From: Margaritifera margaritifera
Taxonomy: Eukaryota > Mollusca > Bivalvia > Unionida > Margaritiferidae
Assembly (NCBI GenBank): GCA_029931535.1
Contig: JAQPZY010001686.1
Span: forward strand, 9,955,001-10,019,000
Direction of reading: 5' to 3'
Length of the DNA stretch: 64,000 bases
The translations under genes were made by a program, and so were the position numbers. Of this stretch, positions 57,340-64,000 are shown in pieces (position 1 is the first letter of the stretch; the number at the start of each line of letters is the position of its first letter). The notes beneath the pieces were generated by a model, which made no database searches, was not told the DNA's origin, and saw nothing but the letters and a program-made list of their open reading frames with translations.

Positions 57340-58770
57340 TTTTAGCTCACCTGGCTGTAAGGCCAAGTGAGCTTATGGTATGATCCTGCATTTGTCATGC
57401 ATCCATCAAGAATCTCTTCTTAAAAACCACTGGACCAGATTTCACAGAGAGCATTTTGGCATGAAACACTTTCAGATTTGTACAAATTATCCTGATCTGC
57501 AATCAGATATGGCCACCATTGCTAAAATAGTTAAAAAAACTTTGAATGACTTTTCACAAACCGCTGAAGAGCAGTTAATCCAATTTGACTGAAGGCAGTA
57601 TGGCAGAAAGACTTTTCAAGTTTGTGCAGATGATGCTGATCTGCCTTCAAATATGGCCACTGTTACTAACAATAGAAGAAAAAAAAGTCGTGTCAACAAA
57701 TGCTATTTTCAGCTTCTTCGCAAAACCCATCAGACCATTTTTGACCAAAGATGGCACAGAGTATAAATGATGCCAATCCACCATCAAATGTGGCCACCAT
57801 TGCTGAATATATTACAGCCTTGAAATTACTTCTCCAAGGTGTCTTAACAGAATTTCATCATATTTGATAGAAAGCATCCTGGCATGAAAACATTTCAATT
57901 TTATACCAACAATGCCGATCCATCATCAAATATGTCTACCATTACTAAATAGAAAAACCTTTAAAGGAGCTTTTCTCCAAAACTGCTGAGTAGAATTTGA
58001 CCAAACTTGATAGAAGACCTTTTAAATGTTTACAAATGATGCTGATCTGCCATTAAATGAGGCAGTCATTACTACAAATATAAAAACCTTGAAATGACTT
58101 ATCAAAAAGTGCTGAACAGAATTTGACAAAATTGGACAGAAAGTATCCTGGCATGGAGAGCTTTCAAGTTTGTACAAGTGATGCTGATCCACTATCAGAT
58201 ATGGCTGCCATTCCTAAAATTAGTAACACTTGAAACAGCTTCTCAAAAACCACTTAACAGAATTTAGATTGTTACAAATGATGCCAATCTGCCATCAAAT
58301 GTGACAGCCATTACTAAAAATCCAAAAACCATTAACTGATTTGATTTTTAAAAAACGCTCAACAAAACTTACCAAATTTGACAGAAATCATCCTAGAATA
58401 GAGGGCTTTTTGAACAAACTTTACAGAAAGCATCCTGGCTTAAAGGGCTTTTAAATTTGTACAGATGATATATATCTGCCATCAAATATGGTCACCATGA
58501 CTAAAAATTGAAAAACCTCTAAATGACTTCTTCTTAGAAAACCACTCAGCAGAAATTGACCAAATTTGACACAAAGTTTTCTGCTACGGTATTAAGGGTT
58601 TTCACATTTAAACAAACACTGCTAATTCACCATCAAATATGGTCACTATTACTAAAAATGGCAATCCTTGAAATGACTTCTTCTCAAAAAAACATTTTAC
58701 TGACTCAGATTTTGTGTCCAACTGCTATTGCATTTGGTTATTAGGCATATGTCAGCCAGGTTAGCACTCT
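57340..58770 (+). repeat. Tandem array E, TCACCTGGC-type, ~140-bp units (about 9 copies)
   Basis: It opens with AGCTCACCTGGCTGTAAGGC, then CAAGTGAGCTTATGGTATGA. It then repeats GATGCTGATCTGCCATCAAA, then TATGGCCACCATTACTAAAA, then ACCTTGAAATGACTT, then CAAAAACCGCTGAACAGAAT. The ...ATC(A/T)..CATCAAATATGGCC anchor recurs near 57494, 57637, 57774, 57911, 58041, 58182, 58283, 58475 and 58625. The anchor resembles GATCTGACATCCAATATGGC of arrays A-D, so the two families share ancestry. Confidence 0.83.
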
Positions 58771-59649
58771 CAGACCCACTTGGGTATCTTGTTGCATCAA
58801 TCTACAGCTGGTAAAGTCTCAGTGCACTGTATAAAATACATCCTCAAGTGAATTTGCAGTATTTTGGCTGACAGTGGTGAAACGTGTGCAGAGGCCAAGT
58901 AAATGGATGTGAACAGTTTCGACAGCAATGATGCTTGATGCTACAATGTGATGACTTTCACTCTGTTGAAAATCAGACCTTCAAAGGACATTTGAGGTGG
59001 ATCTTTATATGCAAATGGCCTTGTGAACAGCTTGATGTGAAGATGATTTCAAAACACAGACTTTTATTCAGTGGTTGGTACTTTATGCCAACTGACCCCC
59101 TTTCCAGTTGCTTTTTTAAGTTGAGATCAGTGACCAATGAAGCCCAGCTAAGCAGTTCCAGTAGTAGTGGTAGTAGGTAACGACTGGTAGTAGGAAATCA
59201 TCATCATCATCATCATCATCACCAACAAGGTACCTCTTGTGAGATGGGTTGAAGACCTGGTGCAGGATACAACTTTAGATCAGCACATCATCATCATCAG
59301 TAGCTTTTGTATATGCTATGGTAAAGTTGTTTTAAAAATGACTATATCAACCTTTTGATGACTAATTTCATGCTACATTAGATCCATCTGGGTGGATTCA
59401 GAGTGATTAATTATTAATATTAAATGTATTATGATTTTTATTGTTGCAGTAAACTGGCAGATGTTTTAATATTAAGTTTTATCTCACAGTTAATAATATA
59501 CATACATCCAAACCCATTCCCCTCACATACAGGCCCCCCCCCCCCCCAGTGATTGGGTCTAAACTAAACAAGCAAGAGTTTTGCTAACCCAACAACAGAT
59601 CACCCAAAGTCATATTCAAATGTATTTACCAAATAGCATTGTAGTTTTA
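58771..59649 (+). other. Intron 4 spacer with (CAT)n
   Basis: Unique sequence with a (CAT)n run at 59198-59222, a shorter one near 59285 and a C homopolymer at 59533-59548. No exon recognised. Confidence 0.5.
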
Positions 59650-60190
59650 AACATACAAAAGGGGTGTGTGTGTGTGTGTGTAAGATCCATTTAAACATGT
59701 ATATTTGGCAGTAGTTTGAGACATACAGAAGGGGTTTTATGTGTATAATCCATTTAAACAGATATACTTAGAAGTAGTGTGAGACATACAAAAGGTGTGT
59801 GTGTGTGTAAGATCCATTTAAACAGATATACATGGCAGTAATTTGAGACATACAAATGGGGAGGGGTGTAAGATCCATTTAAACAGATATACTCGGCAGT
59901 TGTTTGAGACATACAAAAGTGGTGTGTATGTGTAAGATCCATTTAAACATATACTTGGCAGTAGTTTGAGACATACAAAAGGGGTGTGTGTGTGTAAATC
60001 CATTTAAACAGATATACTTGGCAGTAGTTTGAAACATACAAGGGGGGTGTAAGATTGATTTAAACATATATACATGGCAATAGTTTGAGACATACAAAAG
60101 GGGAAGTGGTGTAAGATACATTTAAACAGATATACTTGGCAGTAGTTTGAAACATCCAAAAGGGAGGGGTGTAAGATCCATTTAAACAGA
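59650..60190. repeat. ~60-bp minisatellite, about 9 copies
   Basis: AGATCCATTTAAACAGATAT, then ACTTGGCAGTAGTTTGAGAC, then ATACAAAAGGGGTGTGTGTG is repeated with variable GT length. The Cys/Thr/His-rich minus-strand frames here are by-products of the repeat. Confidence 0.95.
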
Positions 60191-60195
60191 TAGAA

Positions 60196-61143
60196 CAGTC
60201 AAACCTGTCAATAGCAGCCACCAATGGGAAAAGGCAAAACTGGTCTTTGTACACAGGTGATCTCTGTACACAGGTTCACCTTTTAAAATTGGTTTTTGAA
60301 CAAATGCCATGCAGCGAATATCATTATTATTACGTTATCAAGATTGTTTTGTGCGCACTATCCATCAAAATCATAAAATACATGTAAGTGTTATTCTCTC
60401 CCAAATTAAATTTCCACACAAGATTACTGTATCCTGTTCACTTTAATCCATCCTATAAATTAAATCATCACTGACTTAAAATAAATCACTGATCTTTGTT
60501 TTGTGCACCATAACAAAACACTAATTTCACTACTGATTGACAGATTGGAAACAGCTGTTCACACTTTAATAATGATATCTGGATTAGCCAGTTGCTCAAC
60601 TTGCCAAGATCAAAAGACAGTCGGCTTTTGCAAGAAGCCTGTGATGAATAGGAAATCAAAAGAAGCCATATATGGCTATTATTATTGACCCATGAACTGA
60701 AACTTTGCCTGCCTTTACAGACAAGTTTTAAATAATGAATGACCCCTGACCATAGTGAAAAGGGATGTAACTCGTATCACATCTCAAAGTCGAACTTTTT
60801 TCTTCAGAGATATCTTTGAAGCACAGGCAAATAGACGAAGATGTCGATCTATACCTGTCACACTAACACAAAAGACGACTTCCATTTCTGTTGCGATAAC
60901 ATGACTACTTTTCCCACCATCCAAAAAACTAATTGCTTTGACCCTTAACCCTAAAGATAAAAGCTGCCTCGCTTTCGAATTTGACATATTGACACCTTCG
61001 AGTTACACTGTCAACGTGACTAGAGTATGGAGTACAAGAGAGATAAGAAATTTTTGCACATCGATTTACATGATATTCCTTTATCTAAACAATGCCTTCC
61101 TCATGAAGCAAAAATTTAGTTTGCATAGACTGGGTGTTCACTG
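60196..61143 (-). mobile_element. Decayed pogo-like DNA element, ~950 bp
   Basis: The left end CAGTCAAACCTGTCAATAGC and the right end (reverse strand CAGTGAACACCCAGTCTATGC) are imperfect inverted repeats. TA follows the right end; the left flank is AA. The internal minus-strand frame at 60784-60987 resembles a pogo-type transposase N-terminus. The borders are less certain than for the other pogo-like elements. Confidence 0.55.
60784..60987 (-). pseudogene. pogo/CENP-B-like transposase N-terminus remnant
   Basis: It starts MSNSKARQLLSLGLRVKAIS, then FLDGGKSSHVIATEM. The K-x-x-x-L-S-L..R/K-V-x-x-I..L-x-x-G-K-S...A-x-E pattern is the CENP-B N-terminal / pogo helix-turn-helix. After that the frame loses similarity and ends in TGA at 60784. 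The catalytic part is missing. Confidence 0.6.
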
Positions 61144-61649
61144 TAGATACGTGCCAGTCACAGCTTAAGACAGGCAGAAACCACTGTTTGGTTAGGAAAC
61201 ATCTGACCGTGGAAGGCATGATGTAATATTCTTGATAACACATATATTTACCTCATATGATCATTGAGGAAGAACAGTTGAAACATTTGATGTGCATATC
61301 CTCACTTACAGTGGAACTGGGGATCTAATCTGGGGCAGGAGAGGAGCAAAGAGAGTGCATCATGGCTACACTATCTATACAGAATTTGTACAAAATGATT
61401 AATAAGCTAAATCAAATTATTGCAGAAAACTTTTAAAGTTTTACTTTATTTTGTGGTCACCTTATTCCCTAATTTTCTAAATTTTTATACAATTTTCTTT
61501 TCAACATTGTAACACAAAAAAGCTGTAAATTGGAACAAGATACAGTGTATAGGTTGACTGATTGCAATGTGTTTATGTAAATATTATTGTAAACACAAGA
61601 TGGTATGACTCCATTTAAGGGATAGAAGGTTGTATTATTTTATTCTAAG
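61144..61649 (+). other. Intron 4 spacer
   Basis: AT-rich sequence without recognised features. Confidence 0.45.
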
Positions 61650-62530
61650 CAAAAAACAGGGTCCACAGTGGACTTCAAAAACCCTAAAAACCCCAAAATT
61701 TCATTTTGACCTTAAAAACCTGAAAAAAACCCACCAAAACTGAATTAAACTTAAATAATAAAAAAATACCTACAAATTTGAAAAAATGATGAAATGCTCT
61801 ACTCTGACCCCACAAAAAATGTTTTTTTTTGCACAGTTTTTCATTAGGCTAGCCTAGTGGTCAAGAAAGTGTGCAAATTATGCCTATTACAGACATCCAG
61901 TCATATTATTCTATCATTCATGTGATAGACCCATAACAGTATATCATTGTTGGGTCATCAACAGCGTTAGCATTGTGTTCACTTCAATCTTTGCACAGTT
62001 CGAAGTCTGTTTGCTTCGACCTTTCTTTGGATTAAGATTCTTTTATCAGAAGTGTTTTAGGGTGCATCGACTGAGTAAGGGGCAGTTGTGTCATGGTCTC
62101 CTCTGACAACACGTCCATCGTAGCATATCTCCGACGTCAAGGAGGCTCACACACCCCTTCTCTTTGCGTGGAGGTGGCACCTCCTTTGCTGGATGCCTCG
62201 GAAGGGATAACCCTCCGAGCCAGTCACATTCCTCATAGCGCCACATTCCGGGGAAGAAGAACATATTAGCAGACAGTCTGTCCAGGTTGGGCAAAACAGC
62301 CCTCACTGTATGGTCTCTTCACTGCTCCATAACAGAGTCCCTTTTCTCTTTATAGGGATAGTCAAATTTTCAATAAATGTTATGCTCACCATGGAGATAA
62401 TCTTGTAACTGTTTTGTGTCTTGAACCTCAAAAAAATGTAAAACCTTGAAGAAAAAAAAACTTTAAAAAACCTCAGATTTTAAAAGTTGATCTCACTTCT
62501 TACCCTGAACAAATAAATCAGAAATTATTA
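61650..62530. repeat. A/C-rich low-complexity repeat split by the DIRS fragment
   Basis: AAAAACCCTAAAAACCCCAA at 61677 and AAACCTTGAAGAAAAAAAAA, then TAAAAAACCTCAGATTTTAA at 62440 look like two parts of one dispersed A/C-rich repeat, with the DIRS-like fragment between them. Borders are unclear. Confidence 0.35.
62085..62345 (+). pseudogene. DIRS-type retrotransposon RT/RNase H fragment
   Basis: The + frame from about 62094 reads VSSDNTSIVAYLRRQGGSHT, then PSLC, then SEGITLRASHIPH. After a frameshift it continues NILADSLSRLGKTALTVWSL, then HCSI. The SDNT-x-x-VAY-QGG...LC...I-x-LRA-x-HIP...N-x-LAD-x-LSR...WSLH series is diagnostic of the RNase H region of DIRS-like elements. Only about 85 codons survive, GC-richer than the surroundings. 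It is dead and lies in sense orientation in the APLF-like intron 4. Confidence 0.75.
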
Positions 62531-64000
62531 ATTTATTGTTGATTTAAAACTTCAAACACCTTCCCTATCTGTTTCAGTCACCACTTTACAGCAAAGTTAA
62601 AAAAATTGTAATTATCTGAAATTCATTATGTTGGCTTGTGTATAATCAACATGTAAGATTCTGTTTGTTATTGCAGATTTATCTCCCAGAGAAATAGACT
62701 ATGGTTCCTTTCCTATATTTTTCAAGGGAGTGAACCCCCCAGATATCTGACAGATTTTCCAGTTTGCCTTCATATAAATTTATGAGCAAACACATTTATT
62801 TAATGGATGTTTTTACATGCATTCTGCTTGAATCCACTGGTTGATAGTTTCCATAGTTTTACATCCAACCAAGCAATTTTAACTCTAAATAAATGATAAA
62901 AAGAAATGTCTCCTTGTTTTCAATAAACCAAATATCTATCCTATGTTTTGCATTGTTTTGAATGCTGATATGATTTTTTTGTCTTTAAAAAATTAACTGT
63001 ACCAAATGTATTGAGAGTTTTAGAGGAACATTGTTTTACTAAAAAACAGAAAAGATAAACACTTATACACAGTCCATGACCAAACACCAAAGAGACACAG
63101 ATTTATAAAACTCCATCATCTCTTCCATATATATTTTTCAATCACTTAAGAATAGATTTGTCCATGCACACTGATTTATATATTGAACCCAAACAAGCCT
63201 GGAACCTGAAAACATACATTTCTTTTTAACTGGATGCAGGGAAGTAACCTGCATCAGCCTGAAATAAGTGTTTAAGAAAACATTAATCCTATTTGATGCA
63301 AGTGGTGAAGAGTGAAAATATAATTTCTTCTTTATGATTACCAATGCACACCAAAAACTGCTTTTTGATGATTTCCTAGTATTGTCAGACAAAGACTCCA
63401 AGCCCTGTAGAAATGTCAACATGGCTTGAGCTATTGACATTTTCAAAAGTTAAATTTGTGATATTTGTAATTTGTGAACATATACTTTTTGTCCAAAAAA
63501 AGGCAAGAGTTATAAAAGTTAAATTTCCCATTAAATGCTGCTTGTGTGTTAATGTGCTTGTGTTTAGCAGACATGGCCTTTTTTAGGTTAGAATTTTAGG
63601 GTATTTCACTTTCAGACTTCAAGAAAGTTTCTTAAGGTAACTATGTAAAATCTTGTACTTCTGTGTCAGTTTTTAGGGAAACTTTAGTAACTTTTATTGG
63701 TACATAATTCCCATTTAGTAATATTTAGTAACTTTTATCGGTACATAATTCCATAATCATGTCAAATAATACTAACTCCTTGAAAAATGGGCATTAAACG
63801 ATAGGTAATTGTGAGGGTGGGGGTGGGGGATAGAGCATTTCCCACACTTGCAATGTTAACTTCATATAGATCCAGCATTATGTATGAGTGTTTGCCGAAT
63901 GACTTGTGCTTTATATTGTTCTCCATATATATATATATCATATATATATATATAATCTACTATCTGATCTTGAAATGGAATATTTATTTCAGCAACTGAT
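62531..64000 (+). other. Intron 4, right end; possible next acceptor at 63991
   Basis: No exon recognised. The last bases TATTTATTTCAG|CAACTGAT (AG at 63991-63992) form a good acceptor and could open the next APLF-like exon in the required phase 0, but only 8 bases are visible. The 102-codon minus frame at 63138-63446 has no familiar motif. A TA run lies at 63925-63955. Confidence 0.35.

Noticed and set aside
59650..60190. Cys/His-rich minus-strand ORFs suggesting a zinc-binding repeat protein
   Set aside because: They come from the ~60-bp minisatellite in overlapping frames, without start context or splice support.
62676..62700. TTATTGCAG acceptor as the next APLF-like exon
   Set aside because: In the required phase 0 it reads only six codons before TAG and lacks APLF features.
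63138..63446. 102-codon minus-strand ORF
   Set aside because: No familiar motif, no splice or polyadenylation context; plausible by chance in AT-rich DNA.

Overview
The window reads as AT-rich, repeat-dense nuclear DNA of an invertebrate animal. Evidence is spliced genes with GT-AG introns, tRNA-derived SINEs, Ty3/Gypsy, Penelope and DIRS remnants, pogo-type DNA transposons and long tandem arrays. The repeat styles (a '..TCACCTGGC..AAGTGAGCTTATGG' module, a 'GTCCCACCATGACAGTGG' module, and SINE tails ending GTGTCCTTGGGAAAGGCAC) resemble those I associate with marine lophotrochozoans, most likely a mollusc. That placement is inference; a brachiopod or ambulacrarian is not excluded. There are no bacterial-type operons, CRISPR arrays or rRNA.

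Only two host genes can be supported, both on the + strand. (1) Bases 2068-8475 hold the last two coding exons of an acyl-CoA thioesterase / bile-acid-CoA:amino-acid N-acyltransferase (ACOT/BAAT) family gene. Its earlier exons lie left of the window. (2) Bases 39724-57102 hold the first four recognised exons of an APLF-like DNA-repair gene: an FHA domain followed by an acidic linker. The gene continues beyond the right edge. The roughly 31 kb between them is intergenic and mostly mobile-element debris.

Layout. 1-1740: 3' half of a Ty3/Gypsy-type LTR element, sense to the thioesterase gene and inside its intron. 2270-8338: an intron made almost wholly of inverted-repeat DNA elements. 8.6-16.5 kb: tandem arrays, two SINEs and a decayed pogo/Tigger element. 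18.6-23.9 kb: an old, broken minus-strand copy of the Gypsy family. 23.9-31.7 kb: a nearly complete younger copy (24251-30869) with two 751-bp LTRs, inserted in a TA-microsatellite between two inverted Penelope-like fragments. 32.3-33.2 kb: a decayed integrase with a chromodomain-like tail, Polinton/Maverick type. 34-39.7 kb: microsatellites, a SINE and a ~145-bp tandem array. 39.7-64 kb: the APLF-like gene, whose introns carry more ~145-bp arrays, a hAT-like fragment, a foldback element, minisatellites, a pogo-like element and a DIRS fragment.

The most distinctive system is the Gypsy family. Its RT is Ty3/Gypsy-like, but the order read from the sequence is gag (coiled coil, SCAN-like capsid, CCHC knuckle) - protease - integrase - RT - RNase H. 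That is the copia-like order known from Gmr1-type elements. All three copies are broken. A second notable pattern is a foldback element with two related hairpins, present at 8.0-8.2 kb and 52.1-52.3 kb. All alignments and periods were made by eye and are approximate.
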